Assembly: GCA_030068145.1 (NCBI GenBank) | Contig: JAPJBO010000984.1 | Location: 1-64,000 of the forward strand | Reading direction: 5' to 3' | DNA from: Diplonema papillatum | Taxonomy: Eukaryota > Euglenozoa > Diplonemea > Diplonemida > Diplonemidae | Length of the DNA: 64,000 nt | In this document: piece after piece, positions 52,345 to 62,169 of the stretch | Layout: every line of letters begins with the position of its first letter | Position numbering within the stretch: position 1 is the stretch's first letter | The notes under the pieces: generated by a model | What the model was told of the DNA's origin: nothing | Databases searched by the model: none | What the model saw: only the letters and a program-made list of their open reading frames with translations | Translations under genes and position numbers: made by a program

Positions 52345-55300
52345 TCACAGATCCTCGTCGTCGACACCGCCGACGAAGAGCGCTGCCAGTGGATTTTCCC
52401 CCCCGTTGCGGTCCTCAAACCGGGCGCCGCCTTCTTCGTCTTCGTCTTCCTCTTCTTCTTCTTCGTCCTCTTCCTCTTCCTCTTCCTCTGCGTCATGTTC
52501 CACACCCTTCGGCGACTCCAGTGACTCCTCGGCCAGCTGTCGCAACCTAGCGTCCGCGTTCGTCGGCGTCGGCGCGCTGAAGACGGCGATGTCGCTCTTC
52601 GCACGGGCGCGGGCATCGGCGGCGAGCAGCCCGCCGGCCGATTTGCCGGCGTCTGCCGCCGCGGTCAGCGGCCGCGCCTCGCCGCCGTGCGCCGGGCGCT
52701 TCGCGGCGCCCTTGATCCTCCCTTCCGCCGGCGCGAGCGCAAGCGAGCGTGCCGACCCCCATTTCCCGTCAATCGCGGGCTCCCCCTCGTCTTCATCCCC
52801 GTCATCATCAATCGTCGCGCGTCCGTGTGCCGCGGGAGGTTGCTCTTCAACGTCCTGGACACTCTCACGGTGGTCGTCGCGGGCTCCCCCTCGGCTTGCC
52901 ACGGCGTCTTCGACTGCCGGGTCGGACGCGAAGCCCAACGGTCTCGTTTTGAGCCCGGTCGTTGAGGGGCGCCGTGTGGAAGCGCCGAGGACCGCTGTGG
53001 ATATAGAGAGCTCGCCTTCATCCACGAACCCCGAAGGGTGTTCATCTGCCCCGGCGTCGCCCGGGCCGTGCTCGAGTGTGGCAAACCCGCCCAGTTCCAG
53101 GTGCCCGGCACCCGCGCCCGGCGGCTCGGCGACGTGCCACTCGGGTGTCGACGGCTCCTCCAGGGGCTCGCTGCCGCCTTGGCGGTCTTCGTCGCCCCCT
53201 CCAGGCGCTGCCGGCGCGGGGCCCGATTCCTCCGTTTCATCCCACTTCGGGGTTCCCGGCTCTTCGTAGTCCTCGCTGGCGTGCGCGGCGTGGCCACTTT
53301 CCCCCCTTCCCGGTGGGTCCGGCGGTGCCGGTTCCCTGTGTGCGCGTGCGCCGCTCTCGTCGCCGCCCGGCCAGCCCCCAACTGCTGGGGCTGGTGCCGC
53401 GTCTTGTCGCTCCCTCTCGTCCGGCTCTGCACCTTCAACGCAGTCGTCACCGGATGTGTCCGCTTCTTCGTCGCTCACCGGCGGCCCCAACGGTGCGATC
53501 TCTCCGGAAGAGCTGAGGGCTCGTTCCGAGCCCGCCGTTGCCTTTCGCTGTCCGTCCGACGAACCGTGACCCGCTGAAGGATCTGACTTCTTGCGCCTCG
53601 AGCCGTCCTCTTTGTCCGGTTCTTGCGCCTTCGGCTGCACCTCGTATACCTTTGGAGGTTCGCTGGCGTCGGTTTTCCCCTGTGGTTCGGGGGCGCGGTT
53701 GCCTTCAGTCTCGTCGTCGCTATCGGGCCATCCGGACCAGCCTCCGGCTGAGGGTATCACTTGCGGTGCAATCGTTGCGTCTTGTTTCACCTTCGGTCTC
53801 TCCTTCACAGGCTCGGGTGCCTTTTCGGCTGCTGGCGGCAGCTCTCGCGCTTCTGTTTTGTCGGCACGGGCGGGGGTGGCGGCAGTTGGTTCTTCGTCGC
53901 TCTCAGGCCACCCCGACCAGCCTCCGGCTGAGGGGATCGCTTGCGGCGCAATTGGTGCGTCCTGTTTCACTTTCGGCTTCTCCTTCTGAGGCTCGGGTGA
54001 CTTCTTTGATGGTTGCTGCCCTTCGCGTCCTACCGCCGCATCGTCGGCAACGCTTTTTTCGAGAACGCGGGTATCCTCCTTGGGTTCTTCGTCGCCTACC
54101 GGCCATCCCGACCAGCCGCCGGCTGAGGGCAGCACCTGCGGTGCAATGAGCGCGTCTTGTTTCACTTTCGGTCGTTCCTTCTTGACCGGCGCAGGTGGCT
54201 TTTCCTGCGGTTCCCGCCTTTCCAGAGCTTCGGCGGCGTCGGTTCCACTCGATGTTGCGCCCTGAATGCGGTCGCCACTGGATGCTTCTTCGTCGCCCAC
54301 CGGCCACCCCGACCAGCCGCCGGCTGAGGGCAGCACCTGCGGTGCAATAGGCGCGTCTTGTTTCATTTTCGGTCGTTCCTTCTTGACCGGCGCAGGTGGC
54401 TTGTCCTGCGGCTCCCGCTGTTCGAGAGCATCGGTTGTAACCGGTTCTGTGCCTTGAATGCGATCGCCACCGGATGCTTCTTCGTCGCCCACCAGCCACC
54501 CCGACCAGCCGCCTGCTGAGGGCAGCACCTGCGGTGCAATAGGCGCGTCGTGTTTCACTTTCGGTCGTCCCTTCTTGACCGGCGCAGGTGGCGTTTCCTG
54601 CGGTTCCCGTCCTTCGAGAGCTTCTGCGGCATCGGTTCTAACCGGTTCTGCACCTTGACTGCGATCGCCACCGGATGCTTCTGCGTCGCCCGTCGGCCAC
54701 CCCGACCAGCTGCCGGATGAGGGTAGCACCTGCGGTGCAATGAGCGCGTCTTGTTTCACTTTCGGTCGCGCCTTCTTGACCGGCGCAGTTGACTTTTCCT
54801 GCTGTTCCCTTCCTTCCAGAGCTGCTGGGGCGTCGGTTCCATCCGGTTCTGCACCTACAACGCAATCGTCACCGGATGTGTCTGCTCCTTCGTCGCTCAC
54901 CGGCGGCCCCAACGGTGCGATCTCTCCGGAAGAGCTGAGGGCTCGTTCCGAGCCCGCCGTTGCCTTTCGCCGTCCGTCGGACGAACCCGCTGAAGTATCT
55001 GACTTCTTGCGTCTCGGACCGTCCTCTTTGTAGCCAGCTTCGGCCTCGGCCGACTGCCGGCGGCGGCCCGTAGATGCAGTCGACCCCGTAGACGACCGAT
55101 GCCCACGCTGCACCGGGCGGTTTCCCCTTGTGACGGACGATCTTCTCTCGCCCTGTGTACCTTCCGTGAAGGTGACGCCCTCTGAGTGCGCTAGGGGGAC
55201 AGGCCAGCCGGCAGAACTCGCGGACAGCGGCGTCGACCGTCGTCTGCCGTCGTGCTCGAAGATGGTTTTCAAAGGGTTGCTCGTCAGGGATTCATCGGTT

Positions 55301-57300
55301 TCGTGCGTGTCTTCTTCCCCTTGTTCGTCTTCGTCGGGTGTCACGTCCGTGTCGAGGTCCATTGCCCCGCGTTGGTCTTCGCCGTCGCTGTCATCGTCGT
55401 CGTCCGAAGGCTCGCTCAGCGCTTCGAGTAAGGCCTGCAGCGCAGCTTGCCCGCCGTGGTTGTCTCCGAGGCCGACTGGGTACGGGTATTCGTCGGGGCC
55501 TTTCGAGGCGAAGCGGACCTCCTTCACGCCGGACCAGCGCTCGCCGGAGTCGAACTGGACGGTGAACGTGTCGGAGTGGGCGTCACGCTTGATGAGCGTC
55601 GCCCTGTCCCAGTGCGGGGCGCCGTCGATGTCGACGCGGACCTCGACCCACTGGGAGCTCGGCAGGAACGACTCGCGCCGCGACGCGCAGTCGATGAACG
55701 ATTCGGCGGTCGCGAAGGGGAACTGCGGTTCCTCGTCGAAGTCGAGGTCGTCGCCCCGGAGGGCGGTGCCGCCCACGCGGTAGGCCAGGAGCTCGTTGAG
55801 CGTGCCGGACCGGTCGCACAGGACGTCCGCGTCGCCCTGCACGGCCGACGAGATGCTCCTCCGCAGCGGGCTGAAGAACCGCGACCGCGCCCGCAGCTTC
55901 GCCCGGCCCTCCTCCTCGAACTGCTCGACGACAGACGCTGACAGAATGTTCCCGGCAACCCCGATCCAGCACAGCGCCTCCGTCTCCGCGAACGAGTTCA
56001 ACAGCTGCAGCCCTGCCTTATCCCCGAAGAAGTTGCTCCGCAGATCGAGCAGCTGCAGCACTGTGTTCGCGTTGAGACCGACGGTGGGTTCCTCGCACAA
56101 ATCGAGGAGCCCGTTATTCCCCAGAGCGTTCCCTGCCAGTCCGAGGTACTTCAGGGTGTAGTTTCTCTCGAGGAGACGAACCAGGTGCGGGCCCGAGTCT
56201 TTAGTCAGCCCGTTCCACTGGAGGGACAGGAAGGTCACACTCGGATTCGGCGTGGCCCCGAAGGCCCCCGCCAGGTACCGCATGCCGACGTCACCGATGT
56301 CGGTGTTGTCCAAGCGCAGGGTGAGGAGGATTTTGCTGCAGCCCAGGAGAGATGCCAAAGCAAACGCCCCCCGGGCGCCCAACGCATTCCCAGAGAGGGA
56401 AAGGTCGGTCAACGTGTCGTTCGGCGCGAGGGACTGGGCAAGCTTGCGGGCCAGTGCCGAGGTGAGACAGTTCATGCTGAGGTCGAGCTTCGTGACTGTG
56501 ACGTTGTACGTCAAAGCCTTCCCAAGATCCCGAACGAGAGTCGCAGCCCCCTCCCCGACGCCTACGAGCTGCCCGCTCAAGTCAACGGTGGTCAACTGTC
56601 TATCGTTTTTTTGCGCGCGCTGCACGTAGTCCCGCACAAGATTCACGTCGAAGCATGACAGCGCCGCTATCTCTTCGGGATCGCCGAACTTCGGCCGGCT
56701 GAGCACCAACGCTTCGTCGTACCTCAAGAGAGTGTCTTGGGGTGCTGCTTCTGGTCCGAAACCCCCCAGCGCTCTGTATGACTGAGCGCGTCCTGTCCTC
56801 GGGCGGCTCAGGTCGCCGGCGGACCTCATGGACGGCTGAGCGGACGGCGGGCGGCTCAGCCCTCCCCTGCTCAGTGCCGAGGTGGGTCGCATCGGGGTGG
56901 CTGCCATTCGCTGCATCGAGCCCGCGGTTCCCGGGCGCAGCTTGGCGGCCGAGGCGGGACGGGGGCGGGAGTCGCGGAAGGGGTCGTCGTCGTCTTCGAT
57001 GTCGTCGGCGCGCCCGGCTTTCCTGCAATTGGCGCGCAGGGCCTGCTTTATGCGCTGCACCTGGCCGCTGGGCACGCAGCAGTTCTCGAAGCGGACGTCG
57101 ACCAGCCGCGGGTTCCGGCACATGACCAGCAGCGCATCGCCGCCCTCGCTGCCGAACTCGTTGAACGAAACGTCCAAGGCAGTGATGGAAGGGGTCTCTT
57201 CGAGCACCCCTGCGAGATCTTCGATGCCCTTGCGATCTGCGGCAGTTGGTGCTAAACTTGAACCTTGCGAAACCCCAGATGATGACTTCGTAAGAGACAT
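52345..57300 (-). CDS. large LRR / Tudor-like / WSGW-repeat scaffold protein
   Basis: ATG 57300 (MSLTKSSSGVSQG) to TAG 52345, about 1651 residues in one exon. An AG-rich acceptor (GCTTAG/GTGAGGAGG) lies 34 bp upstream, suiting a short trans- or cis-spliced leader. Order: LRR at about 20-90; linker; ribonuclease-inhibitor-type LRRs at about 220-480 (LTTVDLSGQLVGVGEG, KLDLSMNCLTSALARK, TDLSLSGNALGARG); a Tudor/SH3-like barrel at about 560-620 (WVEVRVDIDGAPHWDRATL, FDSGERW); disordered acidic stretches; six to seven units of about 60 residues built on KVKQDAPIAPQVLP and GGWSGWP (about 900-1300); then a Glu/Asp tail. Probably a scaffold or cytoskeletal/axonemal protein (inference). I know no named orthologue. 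Confidence 0.85.
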   Translation of the reverse strand: MSLTKSSSGVSQGSSLAPTAADRKGIEDLAGVLEETPSITALDVSFNEFGSEGGDALLVMCRNPRLVDVRFENCCVPSGQVQRIKQALRANCRKAGRADDIEDDDDPFRDSRPRPASAAKLRPGTAGSMQRMAATPMRPTSALSRGGLSRPPSAQPSMRSAGDLSRPRTGRAQSYRALGGFGPEAAPQDTLLRYDEALVLSRPKFGDPEEIAALSCFDVNLVRDYVQRAQKNDRQLTTVDLSGQLVGVGEGAATLVRDLGKALTYNVTVTKLDLSMNCLTSALARKLAQSLAPNDTLTDLSLSGNALGARGAFALASLLGCSKILLTLRLDNTDIGDVGMRYLAGAFGATPNPSVTFLSLQWNGLTKDSGPHLVRLLERNYTLKYLGLAGNALGNNGLLDLCEEPTVGLNANTVLQLLDLRSNFFGDKAGLQLLNSFAETEALCWIGVAGNILSASVVEQFEEEGRAKLRARSRFFSPLRRSISSAVQGDADVLCDRSGTLNELLAYRVGGTALRGDDLDFDEEPQFPFATAESFIDCASRRESFLPSSQWVEVRVDIDGAPHWDRATLIKRDAHSDTFTVQFDSGERWSGVKEVRFASKGPDEYPYPVGLGDNHGGQAALQALLEALSEPSDDDDDSDGEDQRGAMDLDTDVTPDEDEQGEEDTHETDESLTSNPLKTIFEHDGRRRSTPLSASSAGWPVPLAHSEGVTFTEGTQGERRSSVTRGNRPVQRGHRSSTGSTASTGRRRQSAEAEAGYKEDGPRRKKSDTSAGSSDGRRKATAGSERALSSSGEIAPLGPPVSDEGADTSGDDCVVGAEPDGTDAPAALEGREQQEKSTAPVKKARPKVKQDALIAPQVLPSSGSWSGWPTGDAEASGGDRSQGAEPVRTDAAEALEGREPQETPPAPVKKGRPKVKHDAPIAPQVLPSAGGWSGWLVGDEEASGGDRIQGTEPVTTDALEQREPQDKPPAPVKKERPKMKQDAPIAPQVLPSAGGWSGWPVGDEEASSGDRIQGATSSGTDAAEALERREPQEKPPAPVKKERPKVKQDALIAPQVLPSAGGWSGWPVGDEEPKEDTRVLEKSVADDAAVGREGQQPSKKSPEPQKEKPKVKQDAPIAPQAIPSAGGWSGWPESDEEPTAATPARADKTEARELPPAAEKAPEPVKERPKVKQDATIAPQVIPSAGGWSGWPDSDDETEGNRAPEPQGKTDASEPPKVYEVQPKAQEPDKEDGSRRKKSDPSAGHGSSDGQRKATAGSERALSSSGEIAPLGPPVSDEEADTSGDDCVEGAEPDERERQDAAPAPAVGGWPGGDESGARAHREPAPPDPPGRGESGHAAHASEDYEEPGTPKWDETEESGPAPAAPGGGDEDRQGGSEPLEEPSTPEWHVAEPPGAGAGHLELGGFATLEHGPGDAGADEHPSGFVDEGELSISTAVLGASTRRPSTTGLKTRPLGFASDPAVEDAVASRGGARDDHRESVQDVEEQPPAAHGRATIDDDGDEDEGEPAIDGKWGSARSLALAPAEGRIKGAAKRPAHGGEARPLTAAADAGKSAGGLLAADARARAKSDIAVFSAPTPTNADARLRQLAEESLESPKGVEHDAEEEEEEEDEEEEEEDEDEEGGARFEDRNGGENPLAALFVGGVDDEDL

Positions 57301-58439
57301 TGCAACTATTCCCCTCTTCTGTCTCCTCCTCACCTAAGCAACAGAGCTAGGGCACCTGAAAGATAATAATTGACACCGATTGACTGAAGCTTGTGGCAGA
57401 AAGCAAGCATCCCGATTCTCATGACTGCGAGAGATTGACCTGGATTCGACTGATCCGATACTGAACCAGCAGGAAACAAGACGGGGCAAGAAACCCCTCT
57501 TGCACCATCGATAAACATGCATGACCAAAGCACAAGCCTGCAGAGGTGGAGGCTGATCTACGAACGCAGAGTGCGGTTGCTGGTACCCCACGCCATCCAT
57601 GAAGAAGTTGATTGCTTCGCGTGATCGACAGGTGTTGATTTCACCGCCGATGTAAATCTGTGTTCCTCAAAAGAAAAATGGTGGTCGTGTTTCGCCGACT
57701 GAATGGGATTTCAACACGATATTGGTAGCCGGTCGAGTAGTGCTGTTGCGTCAAACGATCATCTCGTTCCGAAGCCAGACAGTCCCTCCACTGGTTCTCG
57801 AAGAATGGGTGCAATGGAGGGAGGTACAACCGCATACTTGCCACGGACGAGTCGACAGTGTTTCCCCGGGCACAGTTTGCCAGAAGAAACAACTCGAGCC
57901 CCCGGTGCGGTGCAGAACAAGCGCAAGTACTCGAAGAAGCATGACAGGAGAACTGACATGGGGTCTAAATTTTGAGCCAGCAGAGGAAGGACCAAAACAA
58001 CACCGAAAACGTGCGAGACCACGTCCGCGTGCGGCCTTGTTTGTAGCTGGAGACAGTGTCAACGAACGCGCTTTCACATGCCAAGAAAGCGCTCGATGTC
58101 ATGGGAGTGTGCTGTATGTAGACTTCTGCCCTCTACTTCCACGACTACCATCCGGCTACGGCATTCTGGTCCAGGATGGCTGGTTTGCTGGTTTGCAGGT
58201 TTACCGGTGAGCATCGGAAGAATGCACAAGGGAACGTAACTGTCTACCACGGTGCCAGTCACCAATTTCCCTTCACCCCTGGTCACACCCCGTGTAAGTG
58301 TCGCCTTCCCGTGTTAGTGTCGCCTTTTTGGAAAAGGTGCCTTTAGGTAGGCGACACTAACACGGGGGCGGGTAGGTAACTCTAAAAACATTGCTAGGGC
58401 CCTGACTTGACAGACGTTGCAGGAAGAGTCTTCTTCCCC
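57301..58439. other. intergenic region with a strong hairpin
   Basis: 58309-58326 (CCCGTGTTAGTGTCGCCT) is inverted perfectly at 58347-58364, with a 20-bp loop. A third imperfect half lies at 58287. Apart from this no gene is recognised; minus-strand frames at 57750-58077 lack domains. Confidence 0.6.
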
Positions 58440-59516
58440 CTAATACAATAACGCAATGACAGGACCACAGAAAGAACTCCTGGTCGGACGAGACGTGACA
58501 CGGGGCTGTTTATGTTTTGTCGTCTTCGAAGTCAATATTTGGCAGTCACCTGCTCCTCCTTGTAGAAAGAAATGCACACCGATGCTATTATCTGAGATGT
58601 CGAGACTGGAAAGCGACATGCGGTGGGCGGTGAGCCCGCCGAGAGCCTCTCCAAGGTGCTTTGCCCCGCTGTTACCAACGCGGTTTGACCTGAGGAGAAG
58701 TGTGACGAGCGACTTGAGGAGGGGCAAATGTGTGCAAAGAACCTTGCATCCTGCGGGGCCCAGCTCATTGTGGGACAGATCTACGACTCGAATGTTGCCT
58801 CTGGAGGCGTGAAGTGCGCGCATGAGGTGGTACACGCCATGGGCCGTGAAGCTATTGCGGGACAGCGTCAATGAATGGACCGATTTGTTCGTTTTAATCC
58901 CATCTGCCAGAATCTGGAGGCAGGCGTCGTCCAGACTATTCCCATCCAACGACAGAGTTGCCAGCGTGTGTGTGTACCTCAGGCCTTCAGCAATGTGTTT
59001 ACAGCCCGCCCTCCCAACAGCATTTGAGTCCAAATTCAGCTCTTCCAGCGTCGCGTTAAACTGAACGGCCATCGACAACGCCTTACACCCCTTTTCTTGT
59101 ATGAAATTGTTGCCCAACCGCAAGTGCTTCAGGGTCCTATTCCCTTCCAGGTTCCTCGCCAGCGCGCACGCCCCAGTGTCCCCAAGGAGATTGTCGGCGA
59201 CATCGAGCACCAGCAAACTATCAGTCAGCTTCAGCACTTCACTAAAATACCGAATGCCCCGCGCCCCGAAGCCGTTTTCTCTAAGATCCAGCGCCGTCAC
59301 TGTTCTGTTGTCCAAAAGGTGCGTGTACAGCGCGCGCGCCCCGTCAACGCCCAGGTGCATGCTTCGCAGACGGACCGCGTAGAGGGGGCTCTTCTTCGTC
59401 GCTTCGGCGATTTTCGCGAGTACGTCTTCCGTGTACGTGCCCCATTGTCCAAACTCTTCATCAGCATCGCGCTCGTGCCGAAGGCGGAACAGACGCTTCG
59501 ACGCTATGGCGCCCAT
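58440..59516 (-). CDS. LRR protein with N-myristoylation signal
   Basis: 358 residues from ATG 59516. The start MGAIASKRLFRLRHER fits an N-myristoylation motif (Gly2, Ser6) followed by basic residues, so membrane attachment is likely. From about 45 to 315 there are nine ribonuclease-inhibitor-type LRRs of about 28 residues (TALDLRENGFGARG, VLDVADNLLGDTG, HLRLGNNFIQEKG, ELNLDSNAVGRAG, TLSLDGNSLDDA, SLTLSRNSFTAHG, VVDLSHNELGPAG, TLLLRSNRVGNSG, SLDISDNSIG). After ATCG/GTGTGC near 58579 the sequence stops looking like LRR, so either a donor lies there or the last 45 residues are a divergent tail ending at 58440. Same strand and repeat class as the 52.3-57.3-kb gene; perhaps an old duplication. 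Confidence 0.85.
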   Translation of the reverse strand: MGAIASKRLFRLRHERDADEEFGQWGTYTEDVLAKIAEATKKSPLYAVRLRSMHLGVDGARALYTHLLDNRTVTALDLRENGFGARGIRYFSEVLKLTDSLLVLDVADNLLGDTGACALARNLEGNRTLKHLRLGNNFIQEKGCKALSMAVQFNATLEELNLDSNAVGRAGCKHIAEGLRYTHTLATLSLDGNSLDDACLQILADGIKTNKSVHSLTLSRNSFTAHGVYHLMRALHASRGNIRVVDLSHNELGPAGCKVLCTHLPLLKSLVTLLLRSNRVGNSGAKHLGEALGGLTAHRMSLSSLDISDNSIGVHFFLQGGAGDCQILTSKTTKHKQPRVTSRPTRSSFCGPVIALLY

Positions 59517-59765
59517 GAGAGCACGAGGTGTCGATTAACACGCGGTCACATAACGTTCAGCGTCTCGTGCCATGTGCATGACGGTGTTTCTGGAGGAGAC
59601 GAGTAGAAGAGGCGGCGGGGGAAGAGGCGGGGGGAAGCTGGTGTGTGGGTAGAGACAATAACACAGCGTGGCACGCAGACAAGGATCATTTCTGGGTACG
59701 TGTGGTTTTGATTGAACTGTATGGCCAGCGTAAAACCTTCTGACGCGCAGCGTATCGCGGCTTTG

Positions 59766-60083
59766 CTACGGTGAGTGGCAGCGCCGGAGTAGGCGCTGCC
59801 GGGGGCGCTCGTTTTGCGGGGGATAGCCTCTTCTTACGTTGCGGGCCCTCGTCTTCTTCTTCGCGACTGCGCGGTCAATGGCGGCGACTAACGTTTTGAT
59901 GGAGAACTTCAGCTTCACTGCGCGCAGGGCACGTCTCACGGTTTCACTGAGGAAGTTGATGCACAACGAAAGTCGATAAGAGAACTTCACACGGCCTCCA
60001 GGGTAAAAGTAAGGTTTCCCTCCTAACCCGCGGGAGGATGGAAGGTGTCCTCGCCCAAGCTCGTTTCCCCGAGTGAAGGCCGT
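59766..60083 (-). CDS. small basic protein or exon, unknown
   Basis: It is open from a TGA just upstream (about 60090) to a stop at 59766 without an early ATG. About 105 residues, very basic (LRAVKLKFSIKTLVAAIDRA, AVAKKKTRARNVRR). It looks coding by composition and may be the last exon of a small nucleic-acid-binding protein. No domain assigned; alternatively part of the 3' flank of the kinase gene. Confidence 0.35.
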   Translation of the reverse strand, partial: TAFTRGNELGRGHLPSSRGLGGKPYFYPGGRVKFSYRLSLCINFLSETVRRALRAVKLKFSIKTLVAAIDRAVAKKKTRARNVRRGYPPQNERPRQRLLRRCHSP

Positions 60084-60086
60084 CAC

Positions 60087-60593
60087 TCAACATACCCTTG
60101 CAAAGACGTATTCTCAATTCTCCCTTTCTCCTTGGCAGATGTCGTCAGACAATACGACGAGCAAAAACTCCTGTGGATGGCACATTAAGTAAAGCATGCC
60201 CGTAAATGCGATGAAGCCGGCTGAAGTGTGCTAGCAGATACGAGCAGATTTCCTAGCTTTCTCTCGGTCAATAGGGGCAGCATGACGGCAGGCACCATCT
60301 TTGCGTCCCACACCTTGGGAGTGTTGCATGTGGGCTGCTGCACGTGCTTTAGTGCGACGATAGCCGTCATCGAAACGCGGTGGTGGTTCAAAGCATCGTG
60401 CAAAAACAAGTTTTCCCCGTCGCGGAGACACTTTTCTTTTTATTCGCGACGAAAGCTCCTGCAAAGAATGCAAGGTTTTTGTTTAAGTAAGTGCTTGCGG
60501 TTCATAGCAACACTTCGTAGCTCTCTCATGCATGACTGAACTTGCACGTGGGCGATGAAGCCGGGCTAGGATTCCATACCGAGAGCAGAGGGC
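60087..60593. other. spacer downstream of the kinase
   Basis: No gene seen. It likely holds the kinase 3' UTR. Confidence 0.3.
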
Positions 60594-61901
60594 TCAGTCC
60601 TCCTCCCCGTCTACGATATCCTGGACGTCTTCCAGCCACTCGTGCAGCAACAGCTCATCCACTGCAGGCCTGAGGTAGCTGTCCCGCTGTAGGCACTTTC
60701 TGACAAAGTCTTGGCAAGCCGGGGATACGTCAGATGGTAAATCTGAATACGGGTCTGCAGTACCGTTGCAGAGGGCGAACATCATAGGCTCCGGCTGTGA
60801 GTGCACCTTTTTAAGAGGAGGGCTTCCATTCAACAGCTCAATGACAGTGGCACCGAGGGACCACACGTCGGCCTTGGTATCGTGTCCGTGTCGATCCTCT
60901 GGACAGCGTACAACTTCCGGTGCCATAAACCAAGGAGTTCCTGCGTACTCGGTAAGGGGTTTGCTTGCATCCAGGGCGACTGCCGTTCCGAAGTCTGCGA
61001 GCTTCACCGCACCGTCAGAGCCGAGCAATATGTTCGCTCCCTTAACGTCACGGTGGACGATACGCTTCGCATGGAGGTAACTTAACCCGTGCAATATCTG
61101 GTACACGTAACATTTGACTGTCTCTTCTGACAAGACCACGGTCTGAATGGACTTGGCAATGTCGTTCAAGGAGCCACCAGGTGCGTACTCCATGAAGATG
61201 AACAGCTCCGGCGCGTTATCTTCTCGCGGAGAGCCGTCGCCGTTCCCCCTGGCAGGCTCGCTCTCTTTCTTCTCTGCATTCAGATACTTCACAACATTCC
61301 CGTGACCTTTGAGCTCTTTCATGATGCGTATTTCTCTCACGACTCTCGACACATCACTCTTACTCAGTCGGCCTAATCGAATCCGCTTTACTGCCACAAA
61401 GTTCCCGGTATCTTTACGAAATGCCAAAAAGACGGTCCCAAAGGCGCCTTCTCCCAGCACTTTTGAAAAGGACACGCCGCATAATGTCGGTGGTTTCTTC
61501 TTCTTTCTGAGCGACCCTGAAGCGCTGGTTTCACTCGCAGATCCAAGCTCACTAACGGTAGCGGGCTTTTCTTCCACGGGGTGCTCAGTTACATCATCTT
61601 TCTCAGTCATGTTGGGCCTCAACCCGTGCATCAGACGTCGTCTGCGTTGCTTTTCGGAGTCGAGCTGCTGAACCTTTGCCGCCTGGATGTCGTTCAGCAT
61701 CTTAATGTCGAGGAAATTTCTTTCCATGGAATCCGATCCAGCGCCATACCGCACAAGGAGCTCGTCAATCTTCGAACGATACTGCTTGTTTGTGAGCTGC
61801 CCGCTCTTGTAGGACTCGCGTGCTGTGCATATTCCTTCTGCGAGCCGGTGCTCGTCCGACTGACTGGCTGTTGTAGTCGTTGTGTCCTTTGATGTCTTAC
61901 T
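60594..61901 (-). CDS. STE/MAP3K-like serine/threonine protein kinase
   Basis: A complete kinase domain of about 265 residues: Gly loop GEGAFGTVF, VAVKRI Lys, C-helix Glu in VVREIRIMKEL, catalytic HRDVKGANILL, LADFGTA, TPWFMAPE, and ADVWSLGATVIELL. The HRDVKGAN loop and the GTPWFMAPEV P+1 region are typical of STE11/MAP3K and related STE kinases. The N-terminus is a charged coil (LNDIQAAKVQQLDSEKQRRRR) with no known domain. A first ATG lies at 61727 (MERNFLDIKM), but coding-like sequence continues upstream to a TAA at 61902-61904 (for example YKSGQLTNKQYRSKIDELL). So either the true start is in an upstream exon joined near 61892, or this is a short leader. Stop at 60594. It probably acts in a MAP-kinase-type cascade (family inference). 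Confidence 0.9.
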   Translation of the reverse strand, partial: SKTSKDTTTTTASQSDEHRLAEGICTARESYKSGQLTNKQYRSKIDELLVRYGAGSDSMERNFLDIKMLNDIQAAKVQQLDSEKQRRRRLMHGLRPNMTEKDDVTEHPVEEKPATVSELGSASETSASGSLRKKKKPPTLCGVSFSKVLGEGAFGTVFLAFRKDTGNFVAVKRIRLGRLSKSDVSRVVREIRIMKELKGHGNVVKYLNAEKKESEPARGNGDGSPREDNAPELFIFMEYAPGGSLNDIAKSIQTVVLSEETVKCYVYQILHGLSYLHAKRIVHRDVKGANILLGSDGAVKLADFGTAVALDASKPLTEYAGTPWFMAPEVVRCPEDRHGHDTKADVWSLGATVIELLNGSPPLKKVHSQPEPMMFALCNGTADPYSDLPSDVSPACQDFVRKCLQRDSYLRPAVDELLLHEWLEDVQDIVDGEED

Positions 61902-62169
61902 TTACCCCTGTTGGACTTCCGGTTACAGTGGCTGATTCGGTCGTTTTAATCTCTATGCAAGTAGCAGGGTTGGGGGGTCTGATCAGATCTGATGTTCCTT
62001 TGTGCGGCTATCGATCGCCACCATTCCCCATCCTTTCAGAGAAGCATCCACAAAAACCGTGGATGGGATGCACGGGAAAGGCTTTTTCACTTTGAGCGGC
62101 TTGCTGACAGCAGCGCGCCAAGTAGTACGTGCGCTCGGCTAAGGCCGGCGCGTGGCGAGACTGGAGGCA

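Noticed and set aside
53538-54149. Plus-strand frames of 130-290 residues across 52.4-56.6 kb
   Set aside because: Antisense shadows of the 1651-residue LRR/WSGW protein.
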